From the NCBI RefSeq assembly GCF_000741175.1, contig NZ_JGYS01000001.1:248001-312000 (forward strand): a stretch of DNA of 64,000 bases. The letters run 5' to 3'. The notes under the pieces were generated by a model. It had not been told where the DNA came from. It saw nothing but the letters and a program-made list of their open reading frames with translations, and made no database searches. Shown in pieces: positions 46,703-54,991 of this stretch; position 1 is the first letter of the stretch; each line of letters opens with the position of its first letter. This DNA is from Bifidobacterium callitrichos DSM 23973 (GTDB taxonomy: Bacteria; Actinomycetota; Actinomycetes; Actinomycetales; Bifidobacteriaceae). Made by a program: the position numbers and the translations under genes.

Positions 46703-47875
46703 ATGGCTGGAAGCAAGGAAGCCACGGTGGCTTTCGGTGTGCTCAGCGAGACGTCGGATGTCGAATCCCGTGTCGCGCTGACCCCGGATATCGTCACCAG
46801 ACTAGGGCGGAGCGGGGTCTCCTGCCTGATCGAAGGCGGCGCTGGCGCCGCCGCGCACTACACGGATGACGACTACACGAAGGCGGGAGCGACCGTCGCG
46901 ACGCGGGACGAGGTGATCGCCGGAGCGGATGCGCTCGGATTCGTCGACAGGCCCGACGCCGATACGCTCGCCAAACTTCGTAAGGGGCAGTGGGTGATCG
47001 GTATGCTCGGCTCGTTCACCGACGCCGAATACGTCGCCGCGCTCGAGGACGCGGGTCTCGTCGGCGTCGCCATGGAGAGACTGCCCCGCCAGCTCTCAAG
47101 CGCGCAGTCGATGGACGAGATGACCTCCCAGAACTCGGTGATGGGCTACAAGGCCGCGATCCTCGCCGCCGACGCCTACGGCTCGTTCCTGCCGATGATG
47201 ACCACCGCCGCGGGAACGATACGACCGGCCAAGGCGCTCGTACTCGGCGCCGGCATCGCCGGTCTGCAGGCCATCGGCACGCTGCGCCGTCTCGGCGCGG
47301 TCGTCACCGCCTACGACGTGCGCCCCGCCTCCAAGAGCGAGGTCGAATCGCTGGGTGCGAAGTTCCTCGATCTGGGACTCGACTTCTCCAAGGGGCAGGG
47401 CGAAGGCGGCTACGCGCGTGCCCTGACGCCCGAGGAGCAAGCGCAGCAGCAGGCCGCCGTCGATGAGAAGGCCGCCGGCTTCGACATCGTCATCACCACC
47501 GCGAAGGTTCCGGGCAGGAAGCCTCCGGTCCTGCTCACCAAGGCCGGCGTCGACGGGCTCAAGCGTGGTGCCGTCATCGTCGACTGCGCGGCCTCCGATC
47601 TCGGCGGCAACGTCGAGGGATCCGCGGTCGGCACGCACGTGACCGACGGGGGAGTCACCATCATCGGCGCCCCCTATTTGGCTTCGGGAGTGGCGACCAC
47701 CGCCTCCAACCTGCTCTCTCGTAACGTGGCCGACGTGCTCGCCCACTTCGTGCGCGACGGCAGACTCGCGCAGGACCTTAATGAGGAGCTGGATTCCGCG
47801 CTGATCGTGGCGGGACGCGCCGAGGCGCCGACGCCCACGGCGTCCGGAGCGTCCGCGGCGGAAGAGAAGAAGTAA
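46703..47875 (+). CDS. pntA: NAD(P) transhydrogenase alpha subunit, part 1 (PntAA)
   Basis: NAD(H)-binding soluble domain (dI) of the proton-translocating transhydrogenase, which moves hydride from NADH to NADP+ using the membrane gradient. 390 residues. The alanine-dehydrogenase-like N-terminal half ('SETSDVESRVALTPDIVTRLG'), 'EMTSQNSVMGYKAA', the Rossmann site 'VLGAGIAGLQAIGTLRRLGA' and the mobile-loop region 'GYARALTPEEQAQQQ' are clear. The ATG at 46703 has GAAAGGG 6-7 nt upstream; an ATG at 46685 is less likely. It is followed at 15 nt by the membrane half in a separate gene, the split arrangement common in actinobacteria. Confidence 0.93.
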   Translation: MAGSKEATVAFGVLSETSDVESRVALTPDIVTRLGRSGVSCLIEGGAGAAAHYTDDDYTKAGATVATRDEVIAGADALGFVDRPDADTLAKLRKGQWVIGMLGSFTDAEYVAALEDAGLVGVAMERLPRQLSSAQSMDEMTSQNSVMGYKAAILAADAYGSFLPMMTTAAGTIRPAKALVLGAGIAGLQAIGTLRRLGAVVTAYDVRPASKSEVESLGAKFLDLGLDFSKGQGEGGYARALTPEEQAQQQAAVDEKAAGFDIVITTAKVPGRKPPVLLTKAGVDGLKRGAVIVDCAASDLGGNVEGSAVGTHVTDGGVTIIGAPYLASGVATTASNLLSRNVADVLAHFVRDGRLAQDLNEELDSALIVAGRAEAPTPTASGASAAEEKK

Positions 47876-47890
47876 AGGAAGGGAATAAGG

Positions 47891-48190
47891 ATGCCTACGC
47901 TCGTCGTTTCCATCACACTGTTCGTACTCGCCCTGCTCATCGGCATCGAGGTGATCGGCAAGGTGCCCGCCACCCTGCATACGCCGCTCATGTCCGGAGC
48001 GAACTCCATCCACGGCATCGTCATCGTCGGCGTCGTGATCGTCGCCGCCGAGGCCAACTCGCCGCTCGCCTACGCGTTCATCTTCCTCGCCGCTGTACTC
48101 GGCACGATGAACGTCGTCGGCGGCTACGTGGTCACCGATCGCATGCTCGAGATGTTCAAGTCCAACAAGAAGAAGGGGGAGGAGAAGTAA
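47891..48190 (+). CDS. NAD(P) transhydrogenase alpha subunit, part 2 (PntAB)
   Basis: 99 residues with three to four membrane helices and a short basic tail 'KSNKKKGEEK'. It equals the membrane C-terminus of E. coli PntA: 'HTPLMSGANSIHGIVIVG' is the conserved proton-channel block. The stop is directly adjacent to the pntB start (48190/48191), so the three genes form one operon. AAGGAAGGGAATAAGG precedes the ATG. Confidence 0.93.
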   Translation: MPTLVVSITLFVLALLIGIEVIGKVPATLHTPLMSGANSIHGIVIVGVVIVAAEANSPLAYAFIFLAAVLGTMNVVGGYVVTDRMLEMFKSNKKKGEEK

Positions 48191-49615
48191 ATGGCCTCCG
48201 CAACCGTGGGAACCATCGACATCGTCGCATGGTTCGTCTATCTGTTCTCCGCCGTCATGTTCGTGGTGGGTCTGCACTTCATGAACTCGCCCAAGACCGC
48301 GCGCAAGGGCAACCAGATCTCCGCGTTCGGCATGGTCGTCGCCGTGCTCATGGCGTTCATCGTGCTGTTCGCCAAGGGCTTCATCAACACGATCGCCGTC
48401 GTCGTGCTCGTCGTCGGCATCGCCATCGGCGCGATCGCCGGCGTCGTGTCCGCCAAGAAGGTCAAGATGACCGATATGCCGCAGCTCGTCTCCGTGTTCA
48501 ACACGGTCGGCGGCGGCGCGGCCGCCCTCGTGGCCCTGAACGACATCCTCACCAAGGAGGGGCTGCCGGACATCGTGGTGCTCATCACCGCGGGCCTGGG
48601 CATCCTCATCGGCTCCGTGACGTTCACCGGCTCGCTCATCGCCGCCGGCAAGCTGCAGGGCATCAGGTGGGTCAAGAAGCTCGCCCTGCCCGGCAAGGGC
48701 GTATGGAACGTGCTGTTCGCCGTGCTGTCCATCGCCGCGCTCGTCATGCTGTGCGTCCAGCCCGAGCAGCGACTCCTGTGGTCGATTCTGACCACCGTGT
48801 TCGCCCTCGCCTACGGTCTGGTGTTCGTCATCCCGATCGGCGGCGCCGACATGCCCGTCGTCATCTCCGTGCTCAACGCCTGCACCGGTACGGCTGTGGC
48901 CATGTCCGGCCTCGCCATCGACAACGTGGCTCTGATCGTCGCCGGTGCGCTCGTCGGCTCGGCCGGCGTGACCCTGTCCATCCTCATGGCCCAGGCCATG
49001 AACCGTCCGCTGATCTCCGTCCTCGCCGGCGGCTTCGGCGGTGGCTCGGGTGCCGCGGCCGCGGGCGAGGGCCCCGAGGGCACGATGAAGGAGACCTCGC
49101 CGGACGACCTCGCCGTCCAGCTCGTCTACGCCGAGAAGGTCATCTTCGTGCCGGGCTTCGGCCTCGCCCAGGCGCAGGCCCAGCGCGAGCTCGCCGACCT
49201 CGGCGAGCTGCTCAAGGCCCACGGCGTCGAGGTCTCCTACGCGATCCACCCGGTGGCCGGCCGTATGCCGGGCCACATGAACGTGCTGCTCGCCGAGGCC
49301 AACGTGCCCTACGAGGAGCTGGTGGACCTCGAGGAGATCAACCCGCAGTTCCCGCAGGCCAATGTGGCCCTGGTCGTCGGCGCGAACGATGTGACCAACC
49401 CGGCCGCACGCCGCCCCGGCACCCCGGTCTCCGGCATGCCGATCCTCGACGTGGACAAGGCGCAGAACGTGGTCGTCATGAAGCGCGGCCGCGGCATGGG
49501 CTACGCCGGCATCCAGAACGAGCTCTACTTCGAGGACAACACGCAGATGCTGTTCGGCGACGCGAAGAAGAGCCTGCAGGCCGTCATCGCCGCCGTCAAG
49601 GAACTGCTGGCGTAG
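48191..49615 (+). CDS. pntB: NAD(P) transhydrogenase beta subunit
   Basis: 474 residues. The N-terminal 280 residues hold about eight to nine membrane helices with the channel block 'QLVSVFNTVGGGAAALVALN'. The C-terminal NADP(H)-binding domain (dIII) contains 'FVPGFGLAQAQAQRELADLG', 'YAIHPVAGRMPGHMNVLLAE' and 'VVGANDVTNPAAR', then 'KRGRGMGYAGIQNELYF'. Length and motifs are those of a full PntB. It provides NADPH for biosynthesis in an organism whose bifid pathway makes little of it; this last point is inference. An imperfect hairpin follows. Confidence 0.95.
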   Translation: MASATVGTIDIVAWFVYLFSAVMFVVGLHFMNSPKTARKGNQISAFGMVVAVLMAFIVLFAKGFINTIAVVVLVVGIAIGAIAGVVSAKKVKMTDMPQLVSVFNTVGGGAAALVALNDILTKEGLPDIVVLITAGLGILIGSVTFTGSLIAAGKLQGIRWVKKLALPGKGVWNVLFAVLSIAALVMLCVQPEQRLLWSILTTVFALAYGLVFVIPIGGADMPVVISVLNACTGTAVAMSGLAIDNVALIVAGALVGSAGVTLSILMAQAMNRPLISVLAGGFGGGSGAAAAGEGPEGTMKETSPDDLAVQLVYAEKVIFVPGFGLAQAQAQRELADLGELLKAHGVEVSYAIHPVAGRMPGHMNVLLAEANVPYEELVDLEEINPQFPQANVALVVGANDVTNPAARRPGTPVSGMPILDVDKAQNVVVMKRGRGMGYAGIQNELYFEDNTQMLFGDAKKSLQAVIAAVKELLA

Positions 49616-49636
49616 GGGAGGCTGGGCGCGTCCTGC

Positions 49637-49682
49637 GTGCCGTATCAGATTCGAAGCATGCGGCTTCATCTGCGTGCGGCAC
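49637..49682 (+). terminator. Imperfect hairpin after pntB
   Basis: GTGCCG...CAGAT..GAAGC (49637-49657) pairs with GCTTC.ATCTG...CGGCAC (49663-49682) with internal mismatches, 22 nt after the pntB stop. Confidence 0.45.
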
Positions 49683-49720
49683 ACAGACGCGTGCATCAAT
49701 GCCATGCTTTCTCCCACTCG

Positions 49721-49774
49721 TGGGACTCAAGCGGGACTCAACGCGACTGCAGCCGGATTCGGTGTTGAGTCCCA
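49721..49774. repeat. GGGACTCAG-type repeat, isolated copy
   Basis: TGGGACTCAA (49721-49730) and TTGAGTCCCA (49765-49774) form an inverted pair, with a second GGGACTCA in between (49733-49740). It resembles one hairpin of the repeats at 19.9-20.6 kb, including a GCCGGATTCGG segment before the closing arm. It lies in the gap between pntB and the esterase gene. Confidence 0.55.
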
Positions 49775-49815
49775 CGGAATACCAAATGAGGCTAGAGAAA
49801 TAGACCGGTAGTCGA

Positions 49816-51708
49816 TCACAGCGTGTGGCGGAACGGGGGAGCGGGGAGGGCGTCGCCGTTGAACAGTGGAGCGGGACCCCAACTGCGCCACGCGTAGCGC
49901 ACCTGCGTGGGTCGGTCCCCCTGCTCGGTTCGCACGGTGACGGTGCCGTGCTCGGCGTCGATGGTCGCCTCGGCCGGATGGAAGTCGCCGTCGGTGCCCG
50001 CCAATTCGAAGCCGGATTCCGCTGCATCACGGTGGAATCGGGAACACGTATCGCCCATATCCGCCCCGACTTCGGCCGTATTCGACGCCGCCGGTGCGGT
50101 GATGGCGATGTCGTGTCTGAATGTGCCCGGCACGGTGCCGTCGAAATGCAGTCCTGCGGCGTGACCGTAGTGCAACGTCACCGCTGCGCCCTCGCCTTTG
50201 CCGTCATGCGCGGCGCTGCCGCTTGCGTCGTCGGTCTCGGCCGCGGCGTGCACGACGACGGACGTGACCTCCGGTCCATCGACGGCGATGTCGCCGCGGT
50301 CGTATACGTCGTGCAGCGCGCAATCGGCCAGACGCTCGCCCGGCGTGCGCTTGTCGGTGGGGTGGAGATTGTCGAACTCGCCACAGTCAATCAACGTGAT
50401 CATGGACACGTCTGCGATCGTGCGCGCCGCGTCTTGCTGTGCCTCGCGGATCAGCGGCCAACGTAGCGGGTCATTGCCGGCCTCGGCCGTCGCCTTGTCG
50501 ATCCACTGCGGCAACTGCACGATAAGGAACGGCAGCGGCTTGCCGTTCGCGCTCCCCGCATCCGATCCCGCGCCGGGAACCGTCCACAGCCCACGCCATT
50601 CGTCGATGAGCATGCCCAGCAGATGACGGTAGCTTTCAGGACAACCCTCATCCGACTCGCCCTGATACCACAGGAATCCCGCAATGCCATACGGCGCGAC
50701 TCGCTCGACCATCGTGCCGTACGCGCCGGTCGGACGCCACTGTGAGGTCGGCGTTTCCGGCGGCGGCCACGGGCATTCACCGTACTGCGCGGTCAACTTT
50801 TCCCACGCCACACCCGGGTCCGCCTTGCGCGCCGTGTCGATGTCGTGGTTCCACTGGTCGAACTTCGTCTGCCACTCCTCGGTTTCGGCCCGGAACTGCT
50901 CGTCCGTTTTGCCTGCGATCGCCGCGTCGAACCGCTCCAGATAGTCGCGTCCGGCTTTGCACTGTTCCACGCTCGATCGACTCATCCACGCCGTGATCGA
51001 CGTGCCGCCGATATAGCAGTCCACAATGCCCACCGGCACGTTTGGGCCGAGTTCGGCGCGCAGCTTCCGCGCGAAGTAGTAGCCGATCGCGGACATCGAC
51101 CCGCTGGTATCCGGTCCGGCGACCTGCCAGCGGGCGTGACGCTCGAGCTCCTCGCTGACGACACCGGTTTTCGGCGTGTTGTAGAAGCGCAGCAGCGGGT
51201 CGGTGCTCGCGGCGATGGCCGCGTCCGCGCCTGCGCTGGAGTGCAGTTCGAGCTCCATGTTGCTTTGTCCGCCGGCGAGCCACACTTCGCCCACGACCAC
51301 GCGACGGTAGACGAGCGTCACGTGGTCGCCCGACGAGGTGATTTCCAGCCGGTACGGCCCGCTTGCCTCCACCGCGGGCAGCAGCGCCAGCCAGTCGCCG
51401 TGTGCGTTGACGACGGAGGTCGCTTCGGCAACGCACACGGCGGCCGTCCCGGCAACGTCAGTTGCTGCCGACTCGCCCGGTTCCTCCTCGGTCAGCCGCA
51501 CACGCACGTCGATGCCGGGCTTACCGGTGCCGAATACGGGGATCGGGCGTCGTCGTTGCAGTACCATGTCATGCGAGAAGATGGCAGCGGCGCGCAACGC
51601 GTCCGTGCCCAGCGGTTTCGCGTCGTTCGCCGCGTCGCCGTGATCGTTTAATCCGGAAAGGTTGGCGCCGGGCGCAGGCCCGGTGACCAGAACAGTGGTT
51701 TCGGTCAT
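49816..51708 (-). CDS. Sialate O-acetylesterase-like SGNH esterase
   Basis: 630 residues. The SASA family block 'LAGGQSNMELELHSS' places the nucleophile at Ser149; 'YIGGTSITAWMS' and 'FLWYQGESDEG' are the oxyanion and conserved Trp-Tyr-Gln-Gly-Glu blocks; Asp446 and His449 in 'DNLHPTDKR' complete the triad. An N-terminal beta-rich region and a C-terminal beta domain flank the catalytic part. There is no signal peptide, so it is cytosolic and would remove acetyl groups from imported sugars. The ATG has AAGGATC 4 nt upstream. In this cluster the substrate is more likely an acetylated hemicellulose oligosaccharide than sialic acid; that is inference from neighbours. Confidence 0.85.
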   Translation of the reverse strand: MTETTVLVTGPAPGANLSGLNDHGDAANDAKPLGTDALRAAAIFSHDMVLQRRRPIPVFGTGKPGIDVRVRLTEEEPGESAATDVAGTAAVCVAEATSVVNAHGDWLALLPAVEASGPYRLEITSSGDHVTLVYRRVVVGEVWLAGGQSNMELELHSSAGADAAIAASTDPLLRFYNTPKTGVVSEELERHARWQVAGPDTSGSMSAIGYYFARKLRAELGPNVPVGIVDCYIGGTSITAWMSRSSVEQCKAGRDYLERFDAAIAGKTDEQFRAETEEWQTKFDQWNHDIDTARKADPGVAWEKLTAQYGECPWPPPETPTSQWRPTGAYGTMVERVAPYGIAGFLWYQGESDEGCPESYRHLLGMLIDEWRGLWTVPGAGSDAGSANGKPLPFLIVQLPQWIDKATAEAGNDPLRWPLIREAQQDAARTIADVSMITLIDCGEFDNLHPTDKRTPGERLADCALHDVYDRGDIAVDGPEVTSVVVHAAAETDDASGSAAHDGKGEGAAVTLHYGHAAGLHFDGTVPGTFRHDIAITAPAASNTAEVGADMGDTCSRFHRDAAESGFELAGTDGDFHPAEATIDAEHGTVTVRTEQGDRPTQVRYAWRSWGPAPLFNGDALPAPPFRHTL

Positions 51709-51781
51709 GATGATCCTTAGAGGATGGGTAGGGTGTGATTGGTTGATGTGGAGTATCTGTCGTTCAGTCCGGCCCGTTCGA

Positions 51782-53167
51782 TCAGTCTTGCCACACGTCC
51801 TCGCCGAGGGATTCGATGAACGCGGTCAATTCGCGCGCCATCTCCTTATGCTCGGCGACGCGCGGGTGGCCCGGCGTGGCCGAACCGTTACGCGTGAACA
51901 GGAAATGATGCGCTACGGCGTGAGAGCCGGCATCGCGCACGGCGCCGATCTCGTCGTTCGTCGTGCCGCCGGCAATGGGTGCATCACTTTCGGTGAACTT
52001 GCCGTACGCTGCGCTGACCGGCGCGTCCGGCGCAGCGTTGAACGTGCGCACCGCCTCGTCGATGGCGCGATCCCACGCCGGATCATGCTGCAGCACCGTG
52101 GTGAGACACACGATGACGGCCTTCGGATAACGCGCATGCAGCGACTTGAGGAAGTCGACGTAGCGCGTGCGCCAATGCCGCGCGCGTTCGCCGTCGTAAT
52201 CGGAGGCCATGAAATCGTCGGGATGCGCGTCGTTCTGCCCGATCGCGACGACCACGACGTGTGGCGTGTACCGGGAGAAATCCCACGGCTTCGATTCGCC
52301 GAGCGCGGGGTTGTACTGGATGCAGTCCCACGCGCTTTCCTGCCCCACGTAGTCAGGGCCCGCGAACCAGCCGATGCCGTCAAGCAGTGAAATGCCGCCC
52401 TGCGAAGTGTCATGCAGCTGCGCGCCGAGATTGCGTGCGGTGATGGCCGCATACGAGTACCACGCGTTGCTGTATCCGCTCAGGTCCGCGGCCGGGTCGA
52501 GCTTGCCGACGTACAGGGACGCCTCGTTACGCTCGCCGCAGGACACGGAGTCGCCGAACACTTCGATGCGTCGCGTCGGTTCAGGGGTTGCCGGCGGCAG
52601 GATGGTTGCGCCCGCGTCCATCCTGTAGTCGAGCACTTCGAGGTAGTGCATGCCGTCCTGTCGTTTGAACAGTGTCACCTCGTGTTCGATGTCCGGCAGC
52701 CGGTCCGCCAGGGTCACTGTAACCGGTCCATACGTTGGCGCGGTGCCGCCTGTGTCGGCCGCGACGTCCGCTTGCGCGGCGTCGTCGGCCTCGACGGCGG
52801 TTGCCGGCGCCGAGGCCGCGCCTTCAGCGGTGCTGCTGTTAGGCATGTCGTTCGCGCCGATGAAACCGGAGGGGATGCGTACGGCGGTCTGCACGCCGTC
52901 GATGATGACGCCGAGTTTGGTGTCTCCGTAGTTCCAATGGTTGACGACAGTGACGCTGAGCGAGGTTCCGGTGAAGCGGAAGGAGACCTGCGTGTAGGGG
53001 TACACCCACACCGGTCGGGTCGGGTCGGTCAGGTCGCTGCGGCCCATGGCACGCAACGCCGGATGATCGGGACTGATGATGGTGCGGTCGCCGTCCCGTG
53101 TGACATCCGCATCGGCGGCGGAAGTGGGAACGTCCGTAAAAGCGGTCGTGTCTGGTAGGTGTGACAT
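51782..53167 (-). CDS. SGNH acetyl esterase (carbohydrate esterase family 2-like)
   Basis: 461 residues. The N-terminal ~190 residues form a beta-rich domain ('FRFTGTSLSVTVVNHWNYGDTKLG'). An SGNH hydrolase follows, with 'FGDSVSCGERNE' (nucleophile Ser207), a conserved Gly, Asn in 'AIGQNDAHPDDF' and His in 'TPGHPRVAEHKEM'. This two-domain plan is that of CE2 acetyl esterases, which deacetylate xylan or mannan oligosaccharides. An Ala/Asp-rich insertion sits at ~112-145. No signal peptide is present, again implying intracellular action. GAGGAG lies 12 nt before the ATG. It precedes the other esterase gene by 73 nt on the same strand, probably one transcript, and is divergent from the GH1 gene with a shared operator region. 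Confidence 0.82.
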   Translation of the reverse strand: MSHLPDTTAFTDVPTSAADADVTRDGDRTIISPDHPALRAMGRSDLTDPTRPVWVYPYTQVSFRFTGTSLSVTVVNHWNYGDTKLGVIIDGVQTAVRIPSGFIGANDMPNSSTAEGAASAPATAVEADDAAQADVAADTGGTAPTYGPVTVTLADRLPDIEHEVTLFKRQDGMHYLEVLDYRMDAGATILPPATPEPTRRIEVFGDSVSCGERNEASLYVGKLDPAADLSGYSNAWYSYAAITARNLGAQLHDTSQGGISLLDGIGWFAGPDYVGQESAWDCIQYNPALGESKPWDFSRYTPHVVVVAIGQNDAHPDDFMASDYDGERARHWRTRYVDFLKSLHARYPKAVIVCLTTVLQHDPAWDRAIDEAVRTFNAAPDAPVSAAYGKFTESDAPIAGGTTNDEIGAVRDAGSHAVAHHFLFTRNGSATPGHPRVAEHKEMARELTAFIESLGEDVWQD

Positions 53168-53246
53168 GGCGATTCGTGGCTCCTCGTTGACTGAATCGAT
53201 GCGGTTCTAGGTCTTTCTCCGGTTCCTTCGATGCGGCGTGGGCATG

Positions 53247-53292
53247 AAACGTTTGCGCTCGCAACGCCTTAACCGGTTCATGTTTTTATGAT
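53247..53292. promoter_or_regulatory. Divergent operator/promoter region of the esterase and GH1 genes
   Basis: Two LacI-type palindromes lie in the 232-bp gap: AAACGTTT in TGAAACGTTTGCG (53247-53254) and AACCGGTT in CTTAACCGGTTCA (53271-53278). A -10-like TATGAT (53287-53292) reads toward GH1. The second core equals that of the twin operators at 54.9 kb. Confidence 0.6.
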
Positions 53293-53399
53293 ACACTACT
53301 GCCGGACGGGCCGACACCCGGCCGTTACCACAGCAATCACATACGCACCTGACGTCAGGCCGATGAAGGCCTCGACGACGCATAACCCCAAGAAAGGAC

Positions 53400-54797
53400 A
53401 TGGCAATCATGCGATTCCCCGAAGGATTCCGATTCGGCACGGCCACCGCCTCCTACCAGATCGAAGGTGCCGCAAAGGAAGGCGGGCGTACCCCTTCCAT
53501 CTGGGACACGTTCTCGCACACCCCTGGAAAGACGGTCAACGGCGATACCGGCGACGTGGCCTGCGACTCCTACCATCGCTGGCGTGAGGATATCGCCTTG
53601 CTCGCCGATCTCGGCGTCAACTCCTACCGCTTCTCGGTGGCCATGCCGCGCGTACTGCCCACCGAGGGGGGTCCGGTGAACGAGGAGGGCCTCGACTTCT
53701 ACGAGCGCATCGTCGACGAACTGCTCGCCAAGGGCATCGAACCCACGGTGACGCTCTACCATTGGGACCTACCGCAGTATCTGGGCGACAAAGACGGCTG
53801 GCTGAACCGTTCCACCGCCTATAAACTCGCCGATTACGCCGGTGTCGTGGCCCATCGTCTGGGCGACCGCGTGCGGACCTACACCACGCTGAACGAGCCG
53901 TGGTGCTCCTCCTACCTGAGCTACGGCGCCACCGAGCATGCGCCCGGCCTGGGGCTCGGTCCGGGCGCCTTCCCCGCCGTGCACCATCTCAACCTTGCGC
54001 ACGGCCTGATGGCGCAGGCCGTGCGCGCCGAAGTCGGCGACCGTTCGGACGTGTCGGTCACATGCAACCTCCAGCTCAACCGCGGCGACGCCGACGCCGT
54101 GCACCGTCTCGACCTCATCGCCAACCGTGTGTGGCTCGATCCGATGCTGCGCGGCTACTACCCGGACGAACTGTTCGCCATCACCAAGGGCATCTGCGAT
54201 TGGGAGTTCATCAAGGACGGCGATCTGGAGCAGATCCACCAGCCGATCGACGTGCTCGGCGTCAACTACTACAACACCTCGCTGCTCGCGATGAGCGACC
54301 GGCCGCAGTTCCCGCAATCCACTGCCGCCTCCACCGCGCCGGGCGCCAGTGATGTGGATTGGCTGCCGACCGAGGGGCCGCACACCGCGATGGGCTGGAA
54401 CATCGACCCGGACGGACTGTACGACCTGCTGATGCGCGTGCACAACGACTACCCTGAGATGCCGCTGATGGTCACCGAAAACGGCATGGCCTGCGACGAT
54501 CATCTGGTTTCCGAAGCCGATCCCTCCACGGGCGAGACGGTCAAGGCCGTGCACGACGCCGACCGCATCGACTACCTGCGCCGTCACTTCGAGGCCGCCG
54601 GCCGCGCGATGGACGCTGGCGTTGATCTGCGCGGCTATTTCGTGTGGTCGCTGCTCGACAACTTCGAATGGGCGTTCGGCTACACCAAGCGTTTCGGCAT
54701 CGTCTACATGGACTACGAGACGCTGGAGCGCACCCCGAAGGACAGCTTCAAGTGGTACAGGAAGCTCATCGCCGACCGTGCCATCCCGCAGGCGTAG
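53400..54797 (+). CDS. GH1 beta-glycosidase (beta-glucosidase type)
   Basis: 465 residues, a normal full-length family-1 enzyme and cytosolic (no signal). N-terminal signature 'FRFGTATASYQIEGA', acid/base Glu166 in 'TTLNEPWC', nucleophile Glu360 in 'LMVTENGM', and 'WSLLDNFEWAFGYTKRFGI' near the end. It should cleave terminal beta-linked glucose (possibly mannose or galactose) from imported oligosaccharides. The AAGAAAGGA ribosome site is one base from the ATG at 53400 but 10 from the in-frame ATG at 53409, so the latter may be the true start. It is followed by the transporter operon with its own operator pair. Confidence 0.92.
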   Translation: MAIMRFPEGFRFGTATASYQIEGAAKEGGRTPSIWDTFSHTPGKTVNGDTGDVACDSYHRWREDIALLADLGVNSYRFSVAMPRVLPTEGGPVNEEGLDFYERIVDELLAKGIEPTVTLYHWDLPQYLGDKDGWLNRSTAYKLADYAGVVAHRLGDRVRTYTTLNEPWCSSYLSYGATEHAPGLGLGPGAFPAVHHLNLAHGLMAQAVRAEVGDRSDVSVTCNLQLNRGDADAVHRLDLIANRVWLDPMLRGYYPDELFAITKGICDWEFIKDGDLEQIHQPIDVLGVNYYNTSLLAMSDRPQFPQSTAASTAPGASDVDWLPTEGPHTAMGWNIDPDGLYDLLMRVHNDYPEMPLMVTENGMACDDHLVSEADPSTGETVKAVHDADRIDYLRRHFEAAGRAMDAGVDLRGYFVWSLLDNFEWAFGYTKRFGIVYMDYETLERTPKDSFKWYRKLIADRAIPQA

Positions 54798-54876
54798 CGC
54801 TTCCTTACGGGATTCCCGAGGAGCGTCGCGGATAAGCGGCTTGGTCCGCATGACAGACGACACGCCGAGTGGCGCA

Positions 54877-54921
54877 ACTTAACCGGTTGAGTTATAGTAA
54901 AGGCAACTCAACCGGTTAAGT
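54877..54921 (+). promoter_or_regulatory. Twin LacI-type operators flanking the -10 of the transporter operon
   Basis: ACTTAACCGGTTGAGT (54877-54892) and its exact reverse complement ACTCAACCGGTTAAGT (54906-54921) are centred 29 bp apart, with the -10-like TATAGT (54893-54898) between them. A repressor on both sites would cover the promoter. The LacI protein encoded at 63.5 kb is the obvious candidate. Confidence 0.8.
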
Positions 54922-54991
54922 CACATGATCGGCAAGAGCGGTCGGCGAAGTCGCCGGCATAGAGAGAATCAACCAATCGAAAGGATTGACG

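Noticed and set aside
49816-51708. A sialic-acid utilisation locus
   Set aside because: No nanA, nanK, nanE or sialidase nearby; the neighbours are GH1, GH2 mannosidase and a CE2-like esterase.
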